5,771 nucleotides of DNA from Chitinophagaceae bacterium (GCA_025963615.1 JAOQAL010000803.1:1-5771); one strand, 5' to 3'. Numbered from the stretch's first letter, positions 1-5,532 are shown. The notes: generated by a model not told the origin, from the letters alone. A program made the numbers and translations.

Positions 1-76
1 TGGAAAAGAACATATGAAAAAGGTTGGGAACCGAAAATTTAAGACCAGGACAAAACCGTTCAACACAACCGGGTAA
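1..76 (+). other. Possible 3' tail of an upstream gene (ambiguous frame)
   Basis: Two rightward frames are open from the window edge. Frame 1 gives a 13-residue tail ending in GWEPKI with a TAA at 40-42. Frame 2 gives a 24-residue, lysine/arginine-rich tail ending in KPFNTTG with a TAA at 74-76. Either could be the C-terminus of a gene that starts before the window, and neither is recognisable as a family. The tryptophan- and tyrosine-containing frame 1 tail looks slightly more protein-like. There may also be no gene here at all. Upstream sequence is needed to decide. Confidence 0.2.
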
Positions 77-107
77 TACAAGTAAACTTTTATTCTCACA
101 AATACTG

Positions 108-130
108 AGATGAAATCCTTTTTTTCATCT
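108..130. other. Small AT-rich hairpin upstream of the PepSY-like gene
   Basis: AGATGAAA (108-115) and TTTCATCT (123-130) are perfect 8-nt inverted arms around a 7-nt loop. No T-tract follows on either strand, so it is not a standard intrinsic terminator. It may end the transcript of a gene lying before the window, or may be incidental in AT-rich sequence. Confidence 0.3.
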
Positions 131-188
131 ACCAGATCATCGTTGCATTAACATTGCTTAACAAAGCCCGCCGGTAATCACTATTCAC

Positions 189-219
189 TTGCAGGCCTTA
201 CTATGCCATATTACTTTTG
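189..219 (+). promoter_or_regulatory. Bacteroidota-type promoter for the PepSY-like gene
   Basis: TTG at 189-191 and TACTTTTG at 212-219 are separated by 20 nt. They match the Bacteroidota -33 (TTG) and -7 (TAnnTTTG) elements with spacing inside the usual range. The predicted transcription start is near 226, giving a leader of about 37 nt before the ATG at 263. The leader is A/T-rich, as expected where translation initiation does not rely on a Shine-Dalgarno sequence. This is the best promoter match in the window. Confidence 0.65.
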
Positions 220-228
220 ACCTGTCAA
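217..228. promoter_or_regulatory. Interrupted palindrome over the promoter -7/start region
   Basis: TTGAC-CT-GTCAA is a perfect 5-bp dyad with a 2-bp spacer. It overlaps the last bases of the -7 element and the predicted start point of the rightward promoter, the position of a classical repressor operator. A dyad this short has a fair chance of occurring at random, and no cognate regulator is identifiable, so this is only a candidate. Confidence 0.25.
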
Positions 229-262
229 TTAAAATAAATCAACCTGGTTAAAAAATTAAATC

Positions 263-721
263 ATGAAAAAAATACTTTTAACAATGGCCCTGTCTCTTAC
301 CGTTGGCTTTAGCGTCCTCTTTGCACAAAGCAGCAAAAATGTGGACTCTTATTTACTGGATTCTTTTAAAGACCATTTTACCAATGCAAAAGATGTAAAC
401 TGGAAACAGGCAAAAGGTTATACCGAAGTGACATTTACGATAGACTATCACCAATTGACGGTATTTTACGATGGAAATGCGGAGCCATTCGCTGTAAGCA
501 GAAATATTTCTTCAGATCAATTACCATTAGCTTTATTGAATGGCATAAAAAGAAATTACAACCACTACTGGATATCCGATTTATTTGAAGTATCGAAGGG
601 CGGTCGCTCAGCCTATTATGTTACGCTGGAAAATGCGGACAACAAAAAAATATTAAAGTCAGGTGACTCCGGTCAATGGATGGCATACCATCCTGCCGGG
701 AAAACTACCCTGATAAAATAA
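263..721 (+). CDS. Small exported PepSY-like (beta-lactamase-inhibitor-like fold) protein
   Basis: This is a 152-residue secreted protein. The N-terminus (KK, then a hydrophobic stretch to about residue 20, then FAQ) is a signal peptide with likely cleavage after Ala21, leaving about 131 residues in the periplasm or outside the cell. The mature part has the pattern of the Bacteroidota PepSY-like family: an early 'F..HFTNAKDVNW' segment (about 35-47), a strand-rich 'YTEVTF...LTVFYDGNAEPF' section (53-76), 'LP' at 87-88 followed by a helix, and a second strand-rich half ending in a GQW and a lysine near the C-terminus. The two halves fit the two short repeats of this fold. Members usually have no known enzymatic role and are thought to bind or inhibit partners in the envelope; the partner here is unknown. 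The gene stands alone with its own promoter and converges on the phosphatase operon, so a functional link to it is not implied. The ATG at 263 fits the signal peptide. Confidence 0.85.
   Translation: MKKILLTMALSLTVGFSVLFAQSSKNVDSYLLDSFKDHFTNAKDVNWKQAKGYTEVTFTIDYHQLTVFYDGNAEPFAVSRNISSDQLPLALLNGIKRNYNHYWISDLFEVSKGGRSAYYVTLENADNKKILKSGDSGQWMAYHPAGKTTLIK
678..693. repeat. Tight hairpin GGATGG-CATA-CCATCC at the 3' end of the PepSY-like gene
   Basis: Perfect 6-bp arms surround a 4-nt loop inside the last codons of the rightward gene. The right arm begins a 12-nt sequence (ACCATCCTGCCG, 687-698) that recurs at 776-787 in the downstream convergent hairpin. The first copy lies in coding sequence and the second in the gap. 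The two copies could pair with the same GATGG partners at 679-683 or 742-746, giving alternative foldings. Confidence 0.4.
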
Positions 722-798
722 AAGAGCCGGGAATGCGGGAAGATGGAAAACATTATTTACTATTCAATCTTTGTGACCATCCTGCCGCGTTACCGGCT
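712..798 (-). terminator. Long nested hairpin with T-rich tail: probable terminator of the leftward operon
   Basis: The convergent gap contains three nested pairs of arms: AGCCGG (725-730) with CCGGCT (793-798), GCGG (735-738) with CCGC (785-788), and GATGG (742-746) with CCATC (777-781). That is 15 Watson-Crick pairs plus a few more in the internal loops, around a 30-nt AT-rich apical loop. Read leftward, the stem is followed at 724-712 by CTTTTATTTTAT, a good T-rich tail, so it most likely ends transcription of the DUF1080 operon about 30 nt after its stop codon. Read rightward, it begins 3 nt after the stop of the PepSY-like gene but is followed by CTAAAAATTC, so it is at best a hairpin 3' end for that transcript. 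The tail overlaps the last codons of the opposing gene. The large loop is unusual for an intrinsic terminator. Confidence 0.6.
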
Positions 799-827
799 AA
801 AAATTCACCCGTAAAACTGACTCTGGT

Positions 828-2201
828 TCATTTTAGTACTTTGATCTTTATACTCCTGAAACTTACCTGGTCACCGTGATCCTGCAAAAGAATATGACCT
901 TGTTTAGCTTCTCCAAAGTGATCCCATACTTTATATTTACTAACTGCTACCAGGTCGCGGAATTCTTTTGATCCTCTTTCATATTCCAGCACTTTGATAC
1001 CGTTAAGATAATGCTCCACATGATTATTGGGATATACCACGATGCGGCCGGTATTCCATTCGTTGGGCTGATGAATAAAGCGGGCTTGCTTATCCGCTTT
1101 CATCAAATCGTATAGGGAGGCCAGTGTCCTGTTGCCCGCTATGCCGAGTTTAGCGTCCGGGTGCAGGGAATCATCCAGCACCTGGTACTCAAGGCCAATG
1201 GCCGATCCTTCGTTTTTTTCATTCAGCGTTACAAAATACTTAACGCCACTATTACCACCAACCGATAATTTGAACTGGAAAGAAAGATCAAAAGCACTGA
1301 ACTGTTCTGTTGTTACGATATCACCTCCATTGGCCGACTCTTTCCCTTCCGACGAAAGAGCACCAATAATCCCATCCTTAATCTGCCACCCTTTATCCGG
1401 AAATATCTCTTTGTGTGCGCCGACCCAACCCTTGGATGATTTGCCATCAAACAATAAACGCCATCCGTCTCTCTTTTCATAATCCGTTAATGAATTAGGA
1501 TTCAGATTGACAACATAAATTCCTTTTGTAAAAACCGACGGTTGTATACCTGCCGTTCTAATCCGGATATTCTTGAAATATACTTTTTCGCCAACTTGTT
1601 CCGGCTTACCAATAGCATGTACCTGCAAGCCGATCAATCCTTCATTGCCTGTGATAGAATCAACGAAATAGGACACCGGCACGCCATTCAGGAATGTTTT
1701 GACCCCATTTCCAAAACACTCAATTCTTATTTTATTATACTCATTGAGTTTAAATGCATTTTGTGCTTTTGAATTTAATGAAACGGGATATAACCAGTCC
1801 CTCCGGCCTTCATCATATAATCCACCACTCCAACGGCGGGATGAAGCATCTAGTTCATATTGGTAACCGAAGACTTTTCCCTTGCCTTCGTTGCCTGCCG
1901 CATCATAATTACTCCGGAACTGCACTCCTGAATTCATAGCCGTATCTTCAATTTTCGCTTCCAGTTCCAGGATAAAATTGCCGGACACCTTTTTATTACT
2001 AACCAGGAATGAATTGGGTGAATTCAGCACCGTTGTGCCAATAATATTTCCGTTCTCAACTTTATACCCGGCACTGCCGGTCAGTTGTTTCCATCCGCTG
2101 AGCGTTTTACCATCAAATAAACTCTCCCATCCATTTTGAGCAGACACAAAAAATGAAAACAGGATAAAGCAACAAACAAATGATGTTATTTTAAATTTCA
2201 T
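828..2201 (-). CDS. Secreted protein with two DUF1080 (3-keto-disaccharide hydrolase-like) domains
   Basis: This is a 457-residue exported protein. The chosen ATG at 2201 gives a clean signal peptide: MKFK, a hydrophobic core, then SAQ, with likely cleavage after Ala21. An in-frame GTG at 2237 would add 12 residues ahead of it and lacks support. Two DUF1080 domains with a concanavalin-A-like sandwich fold follow, at about residues 24-215 and 246-456. Each opens with the family signature 'GW..LFDGK...GW'. The second ends with the hallmark 'GHILLQDHGDQVSFRSIKI', and the first with 'GLIGLQVHA......VYFKNIRIR'. DUF1080 proteins in Bacteroidota have been linked to cleavage of 3-keto-glycosides made by a separate GFO/IDH-type oxidoreductase. 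No such oxidoreductase is in this window, so the substrate is unknown, and one domain may only bind carbohydrate. It is the last gene of the leftward three-gene block, 46 nt after the phosphatase gene, and is followed by a hairpin terminator. Family assignment is firm; the reaction is inferred. Confidence 0.88.
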   Translation of the reverse strand: MKFKITSFVCCFILFSFFVSAQNGWESLFDGKTLSGWKQLTGSAGYKVENGNIIGTTVLNSPNSFLVSNKKVSGNFILELEAKIEDTAMNSGVQFRSNYDAAGNEGKGKVFGYQYELDASSRRWSGGLYDEGRRDWLYPVSLNSKAQNAFKLNEYNKIRIECFGNGVKTFLNGVPVSYFVDSITGNEGLIGLQVHAIGKPEQVGEKVYFKNIRIRTAGIQPSVFTKGIYVVNLNPNSLTDYEKRDGWRLLFDGKSSKGWVGAHKEIFPDKGWQIKDGIIGALSSEGKESANGGDIVTTEQFSAFDLSFQFKLSVGGNSGVKYFVTLNEKNEGSAIGLEYQVLDDSLHPDAKLGIAGNRTLASLYDLMKADKQARFIHQPNEWNTGRIVVYPNNHVEHYLNGIKVLEYERGSKEFRDLVAVSKYKVWDHFGEAKQGHILLQDHGDQVSFRSIKIKVLK

Positions 2202-2247
2202 TGTCAGAGATTTTACTATAAAAATACTAAGAACCACCTTTACGATG

Positions 2248-3066
2248 TCAATATGTTCTTAACTGTTGTTTGATCAAACTATCTTTTTGGGCAGCATCCA
2301 GTCTATAATTAAAATTATACAGAGCGGCTTCCCAGTCGCCATAAGTTGAATTAGGCAATACAATGAACCGTTCGCCAAAAGAGGATGCATTATTCCTGGT
2401 GAGTGAGTCTCTCGTGGAATAAGGCTGTTTATCAAAAATTGCACTGAAATCACTTAAATTATCCCCGCACAACAAAACTATTTCATGATTTTGCGCTACG
2501 ATGCCGCGACGTTGCTCTTTACCGGATGTTGCTTGTTTCAGAAATAAATGATCCGGCGTGGCATCAGGAAAATTCCATCGCTGCAAATCTTTTTCAGTCG
2601 CCTGTCTTTCCGCCTCCAGCCGGTTGGTAATGTAAAATATCCTCACCCCTTTGGAAGAAGCATACTTAAAGAATGATAATGCCCCCGGCACGGTATCACA
2701 TTCAACTCTTGCTGTCCATTCCATCCAGGATCTGTCAGAATAGGATGAGTCATTCAAAGCCTGGTGTACTGCGTAGGGACTATTATCCAATGCTGTTTCA
2801 TCAATATCAGTTACAATAGCCAGCGGTTTGCTGTGTGGCTGTTGTAATATCCAGTCCAGCCGTAGCCTGGCAATATTATATGCCTGGTAACAAAGCGCTT
2901 TATACTCCGAGGCTTTTTGCTGCCACACGGCGCCCCAGAGCGGACCATGAACCACCCATGAATTTTGGGAATGGGAAACAGAAGAAACTTTTTGAACACG
3001 GCAAGCCATATTAATCATACAACTTAAACCGATTAAAACAACCAAACCACTCTTGCATTTTTTCAT
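2248..3066 (-). CDS. Class B acid phosphatase / 5'-nucleotidase lipoprotein, e(P4) family (HAD subfamily IIIB)
   Basis: This is a 272-residue lipoprotein that removes phosphate from nucleoside monophosphates and similar monoesters outside the inner membrane. A hydrophobic segment runs to the lipobox-like NMAC, with Cys22 as the lipidation site, so the mature enzyme should sit on the outer membrane. HAD motifs are complete: motif I DIDET with Asp87 (nucleophile) and Asp89 (acid/base), motif II YITN around Thr147-Asn148, the motif III lysine in SGKEQRR (Lys183), and motif IV GDNLSDF with Asp202 and Asp206. Two e(P4) family signatures are also present: 'SEYKALCYQAYNIARLRLD' (53-71) and 'PNSTYGDWEAALY' (238-250). 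Length matches the family. In Haemophilus the e(P4) protein converts NMN to nicotinamide riboside; by analogy this enzyme may act on nucleotides released by the phosphodiesterase encoded 39 nt upstream. The leader has no Shine-Dalgarno sequence, as is normal for this phylum. The exact substrate cannot be read from sequence. Confidence 0.92.
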   Translation of the reverse strand: MKKCKSGLVVLIGLSCMINMACRVQKVSSVSHSQNSWVVHGPLWGAVWQQKASEYKALCYQAYNIARLRLDWILQQPHSKPLAIVTDIDETALDNSPYAVHQALNDSSYSDRSWMEWTARVECDTVPGALSFFKYASSKGVRIFYITNRLEAERQATEKDLQRWNFPDATPDHLFLKQATSGKEQRRGIVAQNHEIVLLCGDNLSDFSAIFDKQPYSTRDSLTRNNASSFGERFIVLPNSTYGDWEAALYNFNYRLDAAQKDSLIKQQLRTY

Positions 3067-3105
3067 CCGGGTAAACTATTTAGTGAATAAATTATTTGAC
3101 CGTTA

Positions 3106-4338
3106 TTATTTCACAATAACCCAGCGATTCATAAAACCCTGGGGCGTTTCCAGAACTATTTTATAAAAACCGGAAGGCCATTTACTAACATCCACCGTTG
3201 TCTTTCCGACTGACAATGGAACTTGTTTTACCATCTGGTAATTATCACGACCGCCTGTCTTGAATTCATTCGTGGTAGCCAGCCAGATTTTAGCCTGCGC
3301 TTTTTTATCAATCGCTTTCCAGGTTATGGTTAGTTTTTTATCCGCATAAGTTGCATTGAGGCCGGCTACAGAAACTTTCCCGGTTAATGAAATACCATCC
3401 AATTCCTTCAACTGCTCTGTTGGTATTTTCACATCCAGCCAGGATGCGATTGAAGGCATTATATCAACGATCCCCGGCGGGTTTTTCAAAAACCAGGGAT
3501 TTACATTTTTAGCACTCGTAACAATCCAGGTACTACGCTCCCGGTCCGACTGGCCGCCGTGATTCTTACCCGTTTCGGCCCCACGCCCGTGATCTGTTGT
3601 AATATATATCACCCAATCTTCCTCAAAATTCCGTTGACGAAATTGTATGGCTTCCCACAACCTTCTTATCTGGTCGTCCATCATTTTTACGGCATCATAA
3701 AATTTTTCACTGTCGCCATAACGGTGCCCCATATCGTCTGTATATTCCAGGTATACCCACGAAAGATCGGGAGTTTCCTTACGGATATAACTTGCAGCCG
3801 CATTGACCACTTCTTCATCAATCATATGTATGTACGATTCACTATCATGCGGAAAACGAATGGTATCATATTCAAGGCTATCATAGTGATAATCCAGTTT
3901 TATAGCGTCCGTTTGCGGCAATCCTTCACCTACCAGCTTGGTACGATTATCCAGCCAGGTAGAGAAAATCGCAGTCTTTTTATCCGGGTATTGATTTTTG
4001 AAAAACCGAAAAATGGTTTCGTAAGAATAATTTGGAGCCGCAATATCGTTGTCCCATACATTGTGCTTGTTTACCCAGGTGCCGGTTAGTAAGCTGTTAT
4101 AACCTACCGCGGAAATAGTAGGCGTTTGAGAATACCCGTCTTTTTCACCTCCCACATAGGCCCGCATGTAAGCACCCGTTTTAGCAATGGTATCCAATGC
4201 AGGTGTTTCCACTTTTTCAATTACATCGGCTGGTATGCCATCCACGATTACAAACAGGGCTTTCTTTTGCCGGGGTTGAGCTGCCAGGTTGAATAAAATT
4301 CCTGCAAAAAGCAGGACCAGGATAGTAAGTCTTTTCAT
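3106..4338 (-). CDS. Secreted type I phosphodiesterase / nucleotide pyrophosphatase-like enzyme (alkaline phosphatase superfamily)
   Basis: This is a 410-residue exported hydrolase. The signal peptide spans residues 1-20 (hydrophobic core, LAA, then Q). The catalytic domain is about 25-322. Metal-site residues expected in this superfamily are visible: Asp33 in FVIVDG; the nucleophile, most likely Ser76 in 'TISAVGYNSLLTG', where related enzymes often have Thr; Asp201 and His205 in TDDMGH; Asp249-His250 in ITTDHG; and His260 in KNHGG. Asn97, 21 residues after Ser76, sits where PafA-type phosphatases carry a phosphate-contacting Asn. The reaction should be hydrolysis of a phosphodiester, pyrophosphate or phosphomonoester in the periplasm or outside. 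Residues from about 325 form a strand-rich C-terminal module ending in 'SGFYKIVLETPQGFMNRWVIVK' (389-410, shown in part: SGFYKIVLET). It is the first gene of the leftward operon, behind its own candidate promoter. Diesterase, monoesterase or NAD pyrophosphatase activity cannot be told apart from sequence. Confidence 0.88.
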   Translation of the reverse strand: MKRLTILVLLFAGILFNLAAQPRQKKALFVIVDGIPADVIEKVETPALDTIAKTGAYMRAYVGGEKDGYSQTPTISAVGYNSLLTGTWVNKHNVWDNDIAAPNYSYETIFRFFKNQYPDKKTAIFSTWLDNRTKLVGEGLPQTDAIKLDYHYDSLEYDTIRFPHDSESYIHMIDEEVVNAAASYIRKETPDLSWVYLEYTDDMGHRYGDSEKFYDAVKMMDDQIRRLWEAIQFRQRNFEEDWVIYITTDHGRGAETGKNHGGQSDRERSTWIVTSAKNVNPWFLKNPPGIVDIMPSIASWLDVKIPTEQLKELDGISLTGKVSVAGLNATYADKKLTITWKAIDKKAQAKIWLATTNEFKTGGRDNYQMVKQVPLSVGKTTVDVSKWPSGFYKIVLETPQGFMNRWVIVK

Positions 4339-4359
4339 CTTTTATTAATTAATGATGTG

Positions 4360-4367
4360 CAAATGTA
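4360..4367 (-). promoter_or_regulatory. Candidate -7 element (TACATTTG) for the phosphodiesterase operon
   Basis: Read leftward, TACATTTGC matches the Bacteroidota -7 element TAnnTTTG. It lies about 21 nt before the ATG at 4338, so the leader would be short (about 15 nt) and A/T-rich. No clear TTG is found at the expected -33 distance, which suggests a weak or activator-dependent promoter. It lies in the 132-nt gap after the regulator gene and would give the three enzyme genes a transcript of their own. Confidence 0.45.
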
Positions 4368-4437
4368 GGCTTCTATCCTGCCGGGTTATTTTATATAGCT
4401 ATTAAATTTTAATTACCGGGAGTTGAGGGCCGAATGC

Positions 4438-4451
4438 CACCAGAACAGGTG
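4438..4451. promoter_or_regulatory. Small dyad CACC-N6-GGTG in the regulator-operon gap
   Basis: A 4-bp inverted repeat with a 6-bp spacer lies about 70-85 nt upstream of the candidate -7 element. The position would suit an upstream activator site for a dimeric LuxR-type regulator. The arms are short, so this is weak evidence. Confidence 0.15.
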
Positions 4452-4470
4452 AAATTTATAGCCTGAAATT

Positions 4471-5247
4471 CTATATCCATCCATAGCGGATGGCTTTACC
4501 GATCAACTCGCCGGTATTGTTGAGGTTGTTTTTGCGGAGCATATTTTTACGGTGGGTATCAACGGTTTGCTTGCTGATATTCAAAATACAACTTATCTCC
4601 TTACTTAATTTACCTTCGATTAAAAGCGCGAGCACCTGCTTTTCCCGCCTGGTCAACTCCTGCCTGCTTTCAATAAAAATATTTTTCAAACCCGCATCCA
4701 GGAACGATGGCTCACCATCCATTCCCAGGAAGGATAGCACCGGTTTGCCCTCCTGTTTGAGGTACGTAATATCGGTATGCACACCTAACGTTCTTAAGAT
4801 TCTCCCGTTTTCGTCATGTTCAATCATTACCCCCTGGTAAAGTATCCGGGCATAATCCCCATTTTTCTTTTTATACCGGACGTCATACCTCACTTTGTAC
4901 TTCATCAATTTTTCTATTGGCAACTGTGAAAAAAACTCTACCAACCTGTTTCCTAAAGACAAAAACCAGGAATGATCCTCAGGATGTAGTTTATCATTCA
5001 TAAACTCAACATTAAACTCAGATGGTGTATAACCCATCACATCTTCAATTTCTTTGCTCACAAGCTCAAATGATAAACTATGATGATTAAGAATAAAATA
5101 ATAGGAATCTCCAATCAGGAAAATATTCCAAAGCTTCTTATAAAATTCAAGCTCCAATCTCAAGAAACCGGGCGCAGACTCATTGGCAAACCATTTAAAC
5201 ATTTTATTGAATTCCTGATTAAAGACTTCGGGTTTCATAAAAGTCAT
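4471..5247 (-). CDS. PAS-domain LuxR-type transcriptional regulator
   Basis: This is a 258-residue cytoplasmic DNA-binding protein with no signal peptide or membrane segment. A helical N-terminus (about 1-45) precedes a PAS fold at about 48-163. The PAS region shows 'EIEDVMGYTPSEF' (66-78), the 'LHPEDHSWF' segment (87-95), and a PAC-like end 'GRILRTLGVHTDIT' (148-161). A short linker leads to a C-terminal LuxR/GerE helix-turn-helix at about 197-258, with LTRREKQVLALL, the recognition region ISKQTVDTHRKNMLRK, and 'TGELIGKAIRYGWI' at the end. There is no receiver or kinase domain, so it is probably a one-component sensor whose PAS domain binds a ligand or partner; the signal is unknown. It lies just upstream of the phosphodiesterase operon in the same orientation (132-nt gap) and is a natural candidate to control it, which is not shown by sequence. 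The start may be the ATG at 5247 or at 5238; no Shine-Dalgarno sequence decides between them. No consensus promoter was found upstream. Confidence 0.88.
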   Translation of the reverse strand: MTFMKPEVFNQEFNKMFKWFANESAPGFLRLELEFYKKLWNIFLIGDSYYFILNHHSLSFELVSKEIEDVMGYTPSEFNVEFMNDKLHPEDHSWFLSLGNRLVEFFSQLPIEKLMKYKVRYDVRYKKKNGDYARILYQGVMIEHDENGRILRTLGVHTDITYLKQEGKPVLSFLGMDGEPSFLDAGLKNIFIESRQELTRREKQVLALLIEGKLSKEISCILNISKQTVDTHRKNMLRKNNLNNTGELIGKAIRYGWI

Positions 5248-5337
5248 TTTTACCGTCCGGAGATTTATATAAAATACGAAAATTTGATCAGTAAAAAAAA
5301 TAGAAAAGATCCCCAGGCTACCTTTTATTCCTTCGTT

Positions 5338-5361
5338 CTATGAGACTTGAATTATTCATAG
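5338..5361. repeat. Interrupted dyad CTATGA-N12-TCATAG
   Basis: Perfect 6-bp inverted arms surround a 12-nt spacer, about 90-115 nt upstream of the regulator start. The total span of 24 bp is compatible with a dimeric regulator site, including autoregulation by the LuxR-type protein. It could equally be chance. Confidence 0.25.
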
Positions 5362-5373
5362 CCTGTTTGTTTC

Positions 5374-5408
5374 CCGATTCATTAAAATTACGACTACCTA
5401 TAAATCGG
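5374..5408. repeat. Interrupted dyad CCGATT-N23-AATCGG
   Basis: Perfect 6-bp inverted arms are 23 nt apart, with two further potential pairs just inside the arms. It lies about 130-160 nt upstream of the regulator start. It stands out slightly because its GC-containing arms lie in AT-rich sequence. Function is unknown. Confidence 0.25.
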
Positions 5409-5483
5409 TATTTTTTAGCGATAAAATCAACGTTACATTTATAAAGAACTGTAGCATATCAATCTATTTCCGCAACAAGTAAA

Positions 5484-5504
5484 GTTTATTGTTTATGGTT
5501 TATC
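5484..5504 (+). repeat. Three tandem 7-nt repeats (GTTTATN)3
   Basis: GTTTATT, GTTTATG and GTTTATC follow each other without gaps; six of seven positions are identical in all three copies. The 21-bp block is about two helical turns and lies in non-coding DNA about 240-260 nt upstream of the regulator. It could be a slippage-prone short repeat or an array of direct binding half-sites. Confidence 0.6.
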
Positions 5505-5522
5505 GTGAATGACAGGCTGTAA

Positions 5523-5532
5523 TCAATATTGA
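5523..5532. repeat. 10-bp perfect palindrome TCAATATTGA
   Basis: This is a short perfect palindrome in the same non-coding region, about 20 nt beyond the tandem heptamers. It could be an operator for a gene outside the window. Palindromes this short are not rare in AT-rich DNA. Confidence 0.2.

Noticed and set aside
676..879. 67-residue rightward open frame across the convergent gap
   Set aside because: It overlaps the end of the PepSY-like gene in another frame, runs through the terminator hairpin and into the opposing gene, and has no family-like pattern.
2202..2237. Upstream GTG start that would lengthen the DUF1080 protein by 12 residues
   Set aside because: The ATG at 2201 gives a standard signal peptide directly; the extension would put a second short hydrophobic stretch ahead of it, uses GTG, and has no supporting leader signal.
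3559..4089. 176-residue rightward open frame opposite the phosphodiesterase gene
   Set aside because: It lies entirely antisense to a well-supported enzyme gene, and its translation has no recognisable domain or start context.
5080..5343. 87-residue rightward open frame overlapping the regulator start
   Set aside because: It is antisense to the PAS-LuxR gene for much of its length, has a low-complexity lysine/isoleucine-rich composition, and no promoter precedes it.
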